This document shows, piece after piece, positions 42,836 to 50,894 of a stretch of DNA of 64,000 bases (positions are counted from its first letter, which is position 1; each line of letters starts with the position of its first letter). The position numbers were made by a program, and so were the translations under genes. The notes under the pieces were generated by a model. That model made no database searches. It was not told where the DNA came from and saw nothing but the letters and a program-made list of their open reading frames with translations. This stretch comes from Chitinophagaceae bacterium LGM1 (GTDB lineage: Bacteria; Bacteroidota; Bacteroidia; Chitinophagales; Chitinophagaceae): the NCBI GenBank assembly GCA_018604165.1, contig CP075895.1, forward strand, positions 2,165,001 to 2,229,000, read 5' to 3'.

Positions 42836-43891
42836 ATGCAAAGATTAGCTGCACTGTTATTGATGTTATTACCTGTATTTGCCCACGCACAAGGCAACCC
42901 GATTGCGTATTTTAACGACGAAGCCTTTTGGCAGAAATGCGCTGTGATAAAACACCTACCAGCAAGTCCCATTAAAGCAAGCGACACGGCGATAGTAGTA
43001 GTGAGCAATCGGAAAACGAGTAACGATGCGCTCCGCTATATGAGTGAAGAAAGAGACGGAACTACTTTGCGCTATTACTTTGTTTTTAGCAGAAATGGTA
43101 ACTGGAATGTGCTGCCTGTAGAAAACCTCGAAAAAGCCATACAGTATATGCCCGATAAAAGCAGAGATTGGGTGCTATACACGGAAGGCATGGGTAAACT
43201 CTTTACTACCGATTTGTGCAGAGGTATGAGCATGGCAGGACAATATGGTGTAAATGTTGTTTTGTTTGACTATCCCAGTATTACAACGACTAAAAAATCA
43301 TTAGGCAATTATTTCTTTGCTATTGGTAATGCACGCACTGCGTATAAAGATTTTACACCTGCTTTTGAAGAAGTAAAACGACTGAAAGATGCTGGCAAAT
43401 TAGAAGCTGGCAATATCAGTATGTTTTACCACAGCATGGGCAATCATGTCATCAGGCAGATAGTGAAGCATGATAAGACAAGTAAACTGAATAGCAGCGT
43501 TTGGGTAAGCAACATCATACTGAATGCACCATGTGTGCCGAGGCGTGGTCATAAACGATGGATAAACAAAATCAGCTTTGCAAAAGGCATATACATCAAC
43601 TATAATCAAGACGACCTGACACTGCGGATAGCCTACTTTGCTAACAAGAGGATACAACTTGGTAATAAACCAGTACGCAACATCAGTAACAAAGTACAGT
43701 ATATCAACTTCAATACACTTTGCGGTAGCGGGCACAGCAATTTCCTTTCTATTGCAGGACGAGAGCCAGCTAAAGAAGCAGCATTACATTATTATAATAC
43801 TGTACTGCATGGTAATAGCCCTAACCTGCAAGATGGCAAGCAGTTTGGAGTTTCTACCTATAAAAAGATTGGGTGGGAGTTGTTGCCTTAG
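42836..43891 (+). CDS. Exported alpha/beta-hydrolase-like protein
   Basis: A 351-residue protein with a signal peptide ending in FAHA. The core looks like the DUF900-type hydrolase fold: YTEGMGKLFTTDLCRGMSMAGQYG, VVLFDYPS, and the elbow YHSMGNHVIRQIV with a candidate Ser in HSMGN; later segments YNQDDLTLR and CGSGHSNFL could supply Asp and His. The substrate is unknown. It is divergent from the DPP-IV-like gene with a 107-base gap. Confidence 0.78.
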   Translation: MQRLAALLLMLLPVFAHAQGNPIAYFNDEAFWQKCAVIKHLPASPIKASDTAIVVVSNRKTSNDALRYMSEERDGTTLRYYFVFSRNGNWNVLPVENLEKAIQYMPDKSRDWVLYTEGMGKLFTTDLCRGMSMAGQYGVNVVLFDYPSITTTKKSLGNYFFAIGNARTAYKDFTPAFEEVKRLKDAGKLEAGNISMFYHSMGNHVIRQIVKHDKTSKLNSSVWVSNIILNAPCVPRRGHKRWINKISFAKGIYINYNQDDLTLRIAYFANKRIQLGNKPVRNISNKVQYINFNTLCGSGHSNFLSIAGREPAKEAALHYYNTVLHGNSPNLQDGKQFGVSTYKKIGWELLP

Positions 43892-43901
43892 AAGAAGCAC
43901 A

Positions 43902-44465
43902 TTACCAGTCTTTCTTTTCTTTAGTAGGGGCAGCAGTCATACCATTCTTAAAAGCCTGAAGAACAGAGTATAACTTTTCATCAGCTTGCTCTTTAAGGTA
44001 TTGGTCTATCTTGCTATTTTCTTTGAGAGTACTATATGTTTCAGATTTTGTCTTCATCCCATCAGGATATGAAGCGTATAATATCTGAAATGCAATATTG
44101 TCAATTCTTATCTTATATCTTCCTTCTTTTGCCCAAAAATGGAATTTAAAATCTGCAGCACCATCATAAACAGCCCACCCCATCTTTTTTTTCTTATCAA
44201 TTTTTACAGCAGCACTATTCACAAGACTATATTCTTTCGCATCTTCTGATAGATTGTTATCCCCAGTTTTGAAATTTGCTACTATCCATTTTTTTGCTTT
44301 TGCATACAATTCATCCTGAGTGTTGTTTGCTAACTGTATCACTTCCTCGTAATAATAAGTGCCGTTAGTTTCGTCACGTTGAAAAGTCAATGTATTTACG
44401 TCCTGTGCATAAGATGGTATGAAAGCAACAATAGAAAACCAAAATGTCAATAGGTAATTTTTCAT
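43902..44465 (-). CDS. DUF4468 family exported protein
   Basis: A 187-residue protein with a signal peptide (MKNYLLTFWFSIVAFIPSYA). The mature part follows the DUF4468 layout with a TBP-like fold: TQDELYAKAKKWIVANF, then the beta region KMGWAVYDGAADFKFHFWAKEGRYKIRIDNIAFQ. The C-terminal helix is charged. Function unknown; typical of Bacteroidota. Convergent to the preceding hydrolase gene with a 10-base gap. Confidence 0.85.
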   Translation of the reverse strand: MKNYLLTFWFSIVAFIPSYAQDVNTLTFQRDETNGTYYYEEVIQLANNTQDELYAKAKKWIVANFKTGDNNLSEDAKEYSLVNSAAVKIDKKKKMGWAVYDGAADFKFHFWAKEGRYKIRIDNIAFQILYASYPDGMKTKSETYSTLKENSKIDQYLKEQADEKLYSVLQAFKNGMTAAPTKEKKDW

Positions 44466-44566
44466 ATAACTTTATATTTAGTGTTGCAAAATAAAGCCAG
44501 TCAGGTTATTTAGAAAAAAATATTTTAGCTATATAGAGTACATATAATACTAATGTATAAAATGGA

Positions 44567-45310
44567 CTATGCTCCCCCCATTAGCCTGAGTACCTTCTCT
44601 ACATCTTCAGGATTATCAATAGAATGGCAGTCGTAGTTGGTTATGGCGCATTGTATAGTGTAGCCTGCTTGTAGCCAACGTAGTTGTTCCAGCGATTCTG
44701 CTTTTTCAAGTGTGCCGATGGGCAGTTTACATATTTGCTCCAGTAAATCGGTACGATAAGCATACATGCCTATATGCCTGTGGTAGGTGAACTGTTTATG
44801 CCATTCCTGTTGTGGTGCGCCTTTTACATAAGGTATCATCATACGGCTGAAGTAGAGTGCCTCATTACGCTCGTTCATCACCACTTTTACATTGCTCATA
44901 TCAGCAAGTACATCGTAATTGTTGGTAGGTATTACCAATGTTGCCAATTGCGTATCGCCATCTTGCAATACGGCTGCTAATGTATCTATTTGCGATGGTT
45001 CTATAAAAGGTTCGTCACCCTGTATGTTGATGACATAGCTGTAATCACCACCTGTTTTTTGTAATGCTTCCCAACACCTGTCAGTACCACTTGGGTGCTC
45101 CGTACTTGTCATTACCACCTCTCCGCCAAACGATAATACATGTTTCGCAATACGTTCATCATCTGTGGCTACTACTACTTTACTCAAAGATGTTGCCTGG
45201 ATAGCCTGTTCGTACACACGTTGTATCATCGTCTTACCATTAATGTCTGCCAATGGCTTGCCGGGAAAACGTGTAGATGCGTAGCGAGATGGTATGATGC
45301 CGAGTATCAT
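44567..45310 (-). CDS. kdsB: 3-deoxy-manno-octulosonate cytidylyltransferase
   Basis: A 247-residue enzyme that activates KDO as CMP-KDO for lipopolysaccharide. The opening IIPSRYASTRFPGKPLADI is the nucleotide site, and VINIQGDEPFI and GIMYAYR-type (HIGMYAYRTDLL) segments are characteristic. It starts 4 bases after the kdsC-like gene and forms with kdsA, waaA and the aldolase-CBS gene a KDO block. Confidence 0.96.
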   Translation of the reverse strand: MILGIIPSRYASTRFPGKPLADINGKTMIQRVYEQAIQATSLSKVVVATDDERIAKHVLSFGGEVVMTSTEHPSGTDRCWEALQKTGGDYSYVINIQGDEPFIEPSQIDTLAAVLQDGDTQLATLVIPTNNYDVLADMSNVKVVMNERNEALYFSRMMIPYVKGAPQQEWHKQFTYHRHIGMYAYRTDLLEQICKLPIGTLEKAESLEQLRWLQAGYTIQCAITNYDCHSIDNPEDVEKVLRLMGGA

Positions 45311-45314
45311 TGTA

Positions 45315-46013
45315 CTAATGTTCTTCTATTATTTGAGAATCTTTGCTGATGTAGAATGAGGGTACTGTTTCGTTGCGTAGATTGATGTATGTTTTATACA
45401 CCTCACCATAGTGCATACGGTTGGCGATGGTTTCGTTGTAGAGTCCACTAAGCCCTGTGAGCAGTTCTACGGCTTCGCGTACTGCGCCTTCGCCACCAAC
45501 ACAGGCAGTCATATAATCAACCAGTCCGTTTTGTACGGCAAACTCTGCCAGTAGTGGGGCACAGGGGCGTGGTATCATAATGCGGAGTCCGCATTTTTCA
45601 GCAGCACCAAAATCCAGTACATCATCAAAAACAAAAGCCACTTCATGGGGTTGGATGCCGTGCTTGTCGCAAAGATGTTGCAGTGCTTCCGTCTTCAGTT
45701 TGATGCGGCTGTACACGCCATGAAAACATTCGCGCTTTGCCAATGTCCAAGCGGCACTATTGCGCTCACCCGATATGATGGCAACGATAGGTACATCATT
45801 GTGGCGCAGGTAATGATTGAAACGAAGCATGTTAGTACCCATTGCATCTACCTCGCTGAAGCTACTCGTGCCGTTTTCGTCCTTCACCCCATTATTAAAT
45901 ACGCCATCCCAATCAAATATATAGGCTTTGATACGCGATAGTTTTTCCTGTACATCCTGTACGGGCGTTATAAAGCTGCCTTTGAAATGGCTGATGATGG
46001 TATTGATGTCCAT
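45315..46013 (-). CDS. KdsC-like HAD phosphatase (KDO-8-phosphate phosphatase)
   Basis: A 232-residue HAD hydrolase. The catalytic loop is DWDGVFNNG (the usual form is DVDGVLTDG), the second motif is IISGERNS, the Lys is in RIKLKTEAL, and the metal acids are in FDDVLDFG; GGEGAVREAVEL is the KdsC C-terminal signature. It carries extra N-terminal (28) and C-terminal (about 45) residues beyond a standard KdsC. Position between kdsB and the aldolase gene supports KDO-8-phosphate as substrate, though divergent HAD activity on a related acid is possible. Confidence 0.85.
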   Translation of the reverse strand: MDINTIISHFKGSFITPVQDVQEKLSRIKAYIFDWDGVFNNGVKDENGTSSFSEVDAMGTNMLRFNHYLRHNDVPIVAIISGERNSAAWTLAKRECFHGVYSRIKLKTEALQHLCDKHGIQPHEVAFVFDDVLDFGAAEKCGLRIMIPRPCAPLLAEFAVQNGLVDYMTACVGGEGAVREAVELLTGLSGLYNETIANRMHYGEVYKTYINLRNETVPSFYISKDSQIIEEH

Positions 46014-46023
46014 TTGTTGTGAA

Positions 46024-46139
46024 ATTCTAAATTCGAATATCTAAATCCGAAATACTATAATAATCAAATGTATAAAAAAGAAAAATCCTAAACGCTTTAA
46101 ACTGTTTAGGATTTCGATATTCGTATTTTGGATTTTAGA
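46024..46139. repeat. AT-rich mirrored words and terminator-like hairpin between the aldolase-CBS gene and kdsC
   Basis: Contains the perfect hairpin AAATCCTAAAC (46083-46093) / GTTTAGGATTT (46104-46114). Flanking it, words such as TCTAAA, CGAATATC and CCGAAAT recur in reverse complement on both sides (46024-46051 and 46113-46139). It could end or attenuate transcription from the aldolase gene before kdsC. Confidence 0.6.
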
Positions 46140-47153
46140 CTACAATCCCTTCAGGTCTTGTATATCGAGCATGCCAACTGGCTTGCCATTTTCGGTAACC
46201 AGTATAGTATCTACATGCGTTTTCTTAAACAATACGGCTGCATCATTCAGTAATGCGTTGGCATCTACACTAATGGGTGTTTTGTATTCCATATCACCCA
46301 TTTTTCTGCCAAGTATTTGTTCTCCATCTTTCTGCAAAGAACGGCGTATGTCGCCATCTGTAAACACACCTTTCACGCTGCCATCTGCATTGGTAACCGT
46401 TACAGCACCGAAGCCATAACCTGTCATTTTAACCAAGGCACTTTGCAATGTATCATCAGCAGATACAATCGGGTTGATGCCATTTGCCGCTTCTTTTACG
46501 CGTACTGTCATGAGGCGAGTATCAACCAAAAACTGCTCTGTACCAACTGTGGTAAAGTTATTCTCCGTCAGGCTTTTTAATACTTTCAACGGCACAGTGA
46601 TGGTGTGTACACCTATGTTGATGGCATTGCGTACATGCTCGTTGTGGCGCACGGAACTGAACATGATTTTGGTATCATATCCGTAATGTTCAACTGCATC
46701 TACGCATTGCTCTACCAAAGTCAATGCATCGTGCCCCTGATCTTGCAGGCGACCTACAAGCGGACAAACGTACGTAGCACCTGCGTGCATAGCCATATAT
46801 GCTTGTTGCAGTGTATATACAAGGTGTACATTCACCAACAAGCCTTCTTTGCGTAGCAAATTACAAGCACGTACACCTTCCAGCGATACGGGTATTTTAA
46901 AGACTGTCCTCTTGGGGTCTAAACCCAGATTGAGTTGGCGGTGCGCTTCTTTCAGCACATCTTCGGCTGTATCACCCAGTGCCTCTATCTGTAATACAGG
47001 CACCATTTTGCTCAACTTCACGATAGTACCGTCTATATCGGTAATGCCCTCGCGCTGCATGAATGTAGGCGTAGTGGTAAGGCCATTCAAAAAGCCCAGC
47101 TTAAAACCTTCTTCAATCTCTTTAAGATTGGCGGAGTCTAAATATAATTCCAT
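46140..47153 (-). CDS. Transaldolase/fructose-6-phosphate-aldolase-like domain fused to a KdsD-type CBS pair
   Basis: A 337-residue fusion. Residues 1-215 form a TalC/FSA-type barrel: MELYLDSANLKEI with Asp6, the TTNPS loop present as TTTPT (Asn28 replaced by Thr), the Schiff-base Lys86 in VFKIPVSLEGV, and VCPLVGRLQDQGHD. Residues 218-337 are two CBS domains with GVFTDGDIRRSL, close to GIFTDGDLRR of KdsD. KdsD makes arabinose 5-phosphate for KDO synthesis but uses a SIS isomerase domain, which is missing here. The gene is followed by kdsC and kdsB and preceded by kdsA on the same strand. I infer arabinose-5-phosphate supply or its control; an FSA can join glycolaldehyde and glyceraldehyde 3-phosphate to arabinose 5-phosphate in vitro. 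Sugar use is unproven. Confidence 0.85.
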   Translation of the reverse strand: MELYLDSANLKEIEEGFKLGFLNGLTTTPTFMQREGITDIDGTIVKLSKMVPVLQIEALGDTAEDVLKEAHRQLNLGLDPKRTVFKIPVSLEGVRACNLLRKEGLLVNVHLVYTLQQAYMAMHAGATYVCPLVGRLQDQGHDALTLVEQCVDAVEHYGYDTKIMFSSVRHNEHVRNAINIGVHTITVPLKVLKSLTENNFTTVGTEQFLVDTRLMTVRVKEAANGINPIVSADDTLQSALVKMTGYGFGAVTVTNADGSVKGVFTDGDIRRSLQKDGEQILGRKMGDMEYKTPISVDANALLNDAAVLFKKTHVDTILVTENGKPVGMLDIQDLKGL

Positions 47154-47193
47154 AATTAAAAGTCAAAAGTAAAAAGTAAAAATTAAAAAGGGG

Positions 47194-48027
47194 TTATTTC
47201 CTGTATTTAACCTCTAAGTTGTGCAATTCAATCAGCGGTTTCAGGTATTCTTCCAAATCGTACACGCATAGCTGGCTGGCCGCATCGCAGAGGGCTTTTT
47301 CGGGTTCGGGGTGCGTTTCTATAAATACACCGTCAACGCCGGCTGCTACACCCGCCCTGCCCAGTACGGGCAAAAACTCTCTGGTACCGCCCTTGGCATC
47401 GGCACTTGGTATGCCGTATTTGCGGATGGAGTGCGTAATATCAAACACAACGGGATAACCTAATTGTGCCATGTGGTAGAAAGCGCGCGGGTCAACCACT
47501 AAATCGTTATAGCCCATTGTATAGCCACGCTCTGTCAGTATTATTTTATCATTGCCCGCATCTACACATTTGCCTACGGGGTGCTTCATGTTTTCGGGTG
47601 CGAGAAACTGTCCGTGTTTGATGTTGATAACCGCACCCGTAGCAGCAGCAGCCTTTAGTAAGCCCGACTGCATACACAAGTATGCGGGTATCTGCAACAC
47701 ATCGCACACCTCTGCGGCAGGGGCAGCTTGGTCTGGGTAATGAATATCGGTAAGTACAGGAAAGCCGAATTGCTCTTTTACTTTGGCCAATATCTTAACA
47801 CCTTTTTCAAGCCCCGGCCCGTCGTAATACTTGAGGCTACTACGATTGTCTTTGGTAAAGGACGATTTGTAGATGATGGGGATGTTCAGTCTTTCGCCTA
47901 CTTCTTTCAGTGTTTCGGCGGTCTTCATCATCGTAGTTTCATCCTCTATCACACACGGGCCTGAAATCAGAAACAGTTCATCAGCACCACAAGCAATATT
48001 GCCAACCTGTATTTTTTTAGCACTCAT
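47194..48027 (-). CDS. kdsA: 3-deoxy-8-phosphooctulonate synthase
   Basis: A 277-residue enzyme condensing phosphoenolpyruvate with arabinose 5-phosphate to KDO 8-phosphate. Motifs are LISGPCVIEDE, YKSSFTKDNRSS, GFPVLTDIHYPDQ, AYLCMQSGLL, KHGQFLAPENM, ILTERGYTMGYNDLVVD and FDITHSIRKYG. It lies 40 bases before the aldolase-CBS gene. The kdsA-aldolase-kdsC-kdsB run is a KDO biosynthesis operon, probably interrupted upstream by a restriction-modification pair that separates it from waaA. Confidence 0.97.
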   Translation of the reverse strand: MSAKKIQVGNIACGADELFLISGPCVIEDETTMMKTAETLKEVGERLNIPIIYKSSFTKDNRSSLKYYDGPGLEKGVKILAKVKEQFGFPVLTDIHYPDQAAPAAEVCDVLQIPAYLCMQSGLLKAAAATGAVINIKHGQFLAPENMKHPVGKCVDAGNDKIILTERGYTMGYNDLVVDPRAFYHMAQLGYPVVFDITHSIRKYGIPSADAKGGTREFLPVLGRAGVAAGVDGVFIETHPEPEKALCDAASQLCVYDLEEYLKPLIELHNLEVKYRK

Positions 48028-48133
48028 AATTGTACGGTATTACTGCAAGGCAATAAGGCTGCCAAAGCAGGCGCAAAACTACACAAATAAAGCGAGAGCT
48101 ATTTAGATAATATTAATATTTTAATTAAGGTAA

Positions 48134-48925
48134 TTAAGCAACTTCAAGTAATAAGTCATCAACGACTTTTAATGGTATTCTTTTTATTTTTAGTCGCTTT
48201 TCAATCAACTTCACATATTCATCAGACATATCAGACATTATACATTTACGACGTAATGTTTTACATGCTGCACCAATAGTACCACCACCCGCCATCGGAT
48301 CATATATTAGGTCATTCTCCATGGATGTCATTAGAACTAATTTTTCATACACTTTTTCGGGTTTTTGAGATGGATGTCCTGTTTGTTCTTTTTTACCTAT
48401 GAAGCCTACTAATAATGGTTCTTCAATTACTGAAGTTGGTCCAGGGATAAATCTCATATTACTCTCTTCAAATCGTAACTGTTGTTGTGGGTTAAAAAAA
48501 TTTTGAGGATACATCTTCGCTTTTTTTTGCGCATAGTGCAAGCATGCTTGTTGACTAGAACGCCACCCGCGAATTACAGAAGGATTATTTTTGTAATACC
48601 AAGTAAGCCAACATACAAACTCCAAAGGGGGGGGTATTTTATTAATGAATTGAGCTACAATTTCGGGAAACCCCCATAGAAATAGATGGTTTGTATTATC
48701 AGATATGTTAGAAATAATATCTAAGATATATGGTACGTAATCCTCTCTAACTCCACCTGTTCCTCTGTTATACCAAGGGTCCAACATAGTCATTTGAGGG
48801 TGATAACCCAACAAATACATTAAGCGCATGCTTTCAGATGCATCCATTGGTGGTAAAACAACAACTCCATTTTTATCTAATAAGCTATCTATATATAATT
48901 TAGCTGTCGTACTATTTTTTTTCAT
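48134..48925 (-). CDS. DNA methyltransferase of a type II restriction-modification pair
   Basis: A 263-residue SAM-dependent DNA methylase. The catalytic motif IV is DPWY (residues about 42-45) and comes before the cofactor motif I DPMAGGGTIG (about 212-221), the order of beta-class amino methyltransferases. The TGHPSQKPEKVYEKLV segment is a strong family signature. AT-rich DNA relative to the flanking KDO genes indicates acquisition. Its start overlaps the end of the nuclease gene by 14 bases. Methylation of adenine N6 or cytosine N4 is expected; the site is unknown. Confidence 0.88.
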   Translation of the reverse strand: MKKNSTTAKLYIDSLLDKNGVVVLPPMDASESMRLMYLLGYHPQMTMLDPWYNRGTGGVREDYVPYILDIISNISDNTNHLFLWGFPEIVAQFINKIPPPLEFVCWLTWYYKNNPSVIRGWRSSQQACLHYAQKKAKMYPQNFFNPQQQLRFEESNMRFIPGPTSVIEEPLLVGFIGKKEQTGHPSQKPEKVYEKLVLMTSMENDLIYDPMAGGGTIGAACKTLRRKCIMSDMSDEYVKLIEKRLKIKRIPLKVVDDLLLEVA

Positions 48926-49625
48926 TGTTGCGTATTAATTTGCTAATTACACCTTTTTCATCTTTTATGTAACCGAAATAATCTAATAGAAAACTAAAGA
49001 CAATTTGCTTTTGTTGTTCTGTAGAAGATTGGATAATTGCATAAACATTCATTTTCCCAGTACTAGTGTCCCAGTAGTTTTTTTTCATTACCTGATGTCT
49101 GCCACATAATGCTTGCCATTGTTTAAAATCTGATGGGTCTGAAGTTGGGTTAATAGAATGTGGCTTTTTATGGTCTGGCGTTAATTTTACTCTTCCGCCG
49201 CCTATTGGATCAATTTGGTTTTCTTTTAATAAACAAGCTTTACCATCTTCCTTCCATTCACACATATGTTTTGCTCGTTCTAAAACTTTAGTCCAAGTTT
49301 CTTTATCAGGTCTTATTCTCTTGCCTGCTTGAGGCCGTTTATCTGAAGAAGGCATAAGATATTCTTCCACCCTTAGCCAACCCTTATTTCGCCAAGATAA
49401 TATAGTATATCCATCATCTGTCCTTAATTCTGATAATCGTTGATGCCAATTTTCTGGTTCTTTACCTGTTATAGGGTCTATTGAAACCTTTTTTATTTGT
49501 TCACTAGTAATTACTTTGCCTATGTTGTCAAGGAATAATGCTTCAATTCTCTGTTTAATAGATTTTTGTATGTATTTCTTTCTTACTGTTGCATATATTT
49601 TTATAGACTTATCCATTTTCGCCAT
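48912..49625 (-). CDS. HNH-type restriction endonuclease
   Basis: A 237-residue protein paired with the methylase. The N-terminal half looks like a winged helix (LFLDNIGKVITSEQIKKVS, LSELRTDDGYTILSW). The C-terminal half has an HNH-like core with Cys pairs: MCEWKEDGKAC, then LTPDHKKPHS, and WQALCGRHQVMKKNYWDT. The gene overlaps the methylase gene by 14 bases on the same strand, the compact layout of a type II system. An alternative start is at 49616. I cannot name its recognition sequence. Confidence 0.78.
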   Translation of the reverse strand: MAKMDKSIKIYATVRKKYIQKSIKQRIEALFLDNIGKVITSEQIKKVSIDPITGKEPENWHQRLSELRTDDGYTILSWRNKGWLRVEEYLMPSSDKRPQAGKRIRPDKETWTKVLERAKHMCEWKEDGKACLLKENQIDPIGGGRVKLTPDHKKPHSINPTSDPSDFKQWQALCGRHQVMKKNYWDTSTGKMNVYAIIQSSTEQQKQIVFSFLLDYFGYIKDEKGVISKLIRNNEKK

Positions 49626-49646
49626 TGTAGTAAGTTAGTTATAAAA

Positions 49647-50888
49647 TTAGAACTTAGCAAATAGTTGATTAACCACCCTTTCCGTAGCCCCAGTTTGCGC
49701 TGCAATGTATGCCTGTATGGCTTTTTGCATGGTTTGGCGGGTAGTGTCGTCTTCTGTCAGGTTGGGCAATGAATTGTTAAAGTCTGCCGCGCTACTTATT
49801 GGAAATGCGTATTGGCGGGATACCAATGCCTTTGCTTCTATATACTTATCGTACTTGGGGCCGAAGAATACGGGCAGCCCAAACACCGCAGGCTCTAATA
49901 CATTGTGGATGCCATCGTTGAAGCCGCCACCTACATAGGCTATGTCTCCATAGCTATACAGGCTGGATAACATACCGATATTATCAATGATCAGCACACG
50001 ATAGCCGCATGGCTCTGCATCCAGTTGAGAGTACAATACGCTATGCCCTGCAAAGGCATCGTGCAGCGATTGTATATGTGCTGCGTCCACCTCGTGCGGG
50101 GCTATTACCAGTTTCCAATCATCGGGCAGGTTGGGTAGCGTTTGTTTCAATATCTCTTCATCGGCTGGCCATGTGCTGCCTGCAATAATGAGTTTGTCTG
50201 CTTCTTTAAACTTTTCAATAAGCGGAAAGGGCTTTACACTGGCGGCAATAGCAATCACCCTGTCGTATCGTGTATCGCCAGCTACTATTACATTCTCATT
50301 CAGCCCGATAGTAGCTAATAATTTTTTCGATTCATCGTCTTGAACAAAGAGGTAAGTAAAACAATGCAGCATCTTCCTGAATAGGCCACCACTTGGCTTG
50401 AAGAATATTTGCGATTTGCGGAAAACGGCTGATACCAATATGGTAGGCACTTGCGCTTGTTGCAATTGGGCAAGGTAGTAGTACCAAAACTCGTACTTTA
50501 CAAATATAGCAAGCGATGGGTTGACTAATGATACCAACCTGCGTGCATTGCCTCTGCTATCCATCGGCAGATAGTAGATGTAGTCTGCGCCTTTATAATC
50601 TTTCCTCACCTCGTAGCCTGATGGCGAGAAGAACGTCAGTACTATTTTATATGCAGGGTATTGTTGCCTGATAGCTTCTATCAATGGCCTGCCCTGTTCA
50701 AACTCGCCCAGCGACGAACAGTGTACCCATATCCGTTTTTCGTCTTTGCCTTGCAGGTCGGCAGCTATCTTATCCAACAATCCCTTTCTGCCATTGAGCC
50801 ATAGCCTTGCTTTATTGCCAAACAAAGCGGCTATGCGCACGGCTATGCGATATAGTAAAAGGAATATGTTGTAGAATAGCAGTTGCAT
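49647..50888 (-). CDS. waaA: KDO transferase
   Basis: A 413-residue GT-B glycosyltransferase that adds KDO residues from CMP-KDO to lipid A at the inner membrane. The N-terminal membrane-anchoring helix (FYNIFLLLYRIAVRIAALF), WVHCSSLGEFEQGRPLIEA, FVKYEFWYYYLAQL, and the C-terminal AYVGGGFNDGIHNVLEPAVFGLPVFFGP are characteristic. It belongs functionally with kdsA, kdsB and kdsC but is separated from them by the restriction-modification genes. It lies 6 bases after the serine dehydratase gene. Confidence 0.95.
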   Translation of the reverse strand: MQLLFYNIFLLLYRIAVRIAALFGNKARLWLNGRKGLLDKIAADLQGKDEKRIWVHCSSLGEFEQGRPLIEAIRQQYPAYKIVLTFFSPSGYEVRKDYKGADYIYYLPMDSRGNARRLVSLVNPSLAIFVKYEFWYYYLAQLQQAQVPTILVSAVFRKSQIFFKPSGGLFRKMLHCFTYLFVQDDESKKLLATIGLNENVIVAGDTRYDRVIAIAASVKPFPLIEKFKEADKLIIAGSTWPADEEILKQTLPNLPDDWKLVIAPHEVDAAHIQSLHDAFAGHSVLYSQLDAEPCGYRVLIIDNIGMLSSLYSYGDIAYVGGGFNDGIHNVLEPAVFGLPVFFGPKYDKYIEAKALVSRQYAFPISSAADFNNSLPNLTEDDTTRQTMQKAIQAYIAAQTGATERVVNQLFAKF

Positions 50889-50894
50889 TTTTTA

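Noticed and set aside
46140-47153. Ordinary housekeeping transaldolase
   Set aside because: The CBS pair, the changed TTNPS loop and the position within a KDO cluster argue for a specialised role.
44567-48027. A sialic acid or other nonulosonate cluster instead of KDO
   Set aside because: KdsA and KdsB motifs are specific for KDO, waaA lies close by, and no NeuB/NeuC-type genes are present.
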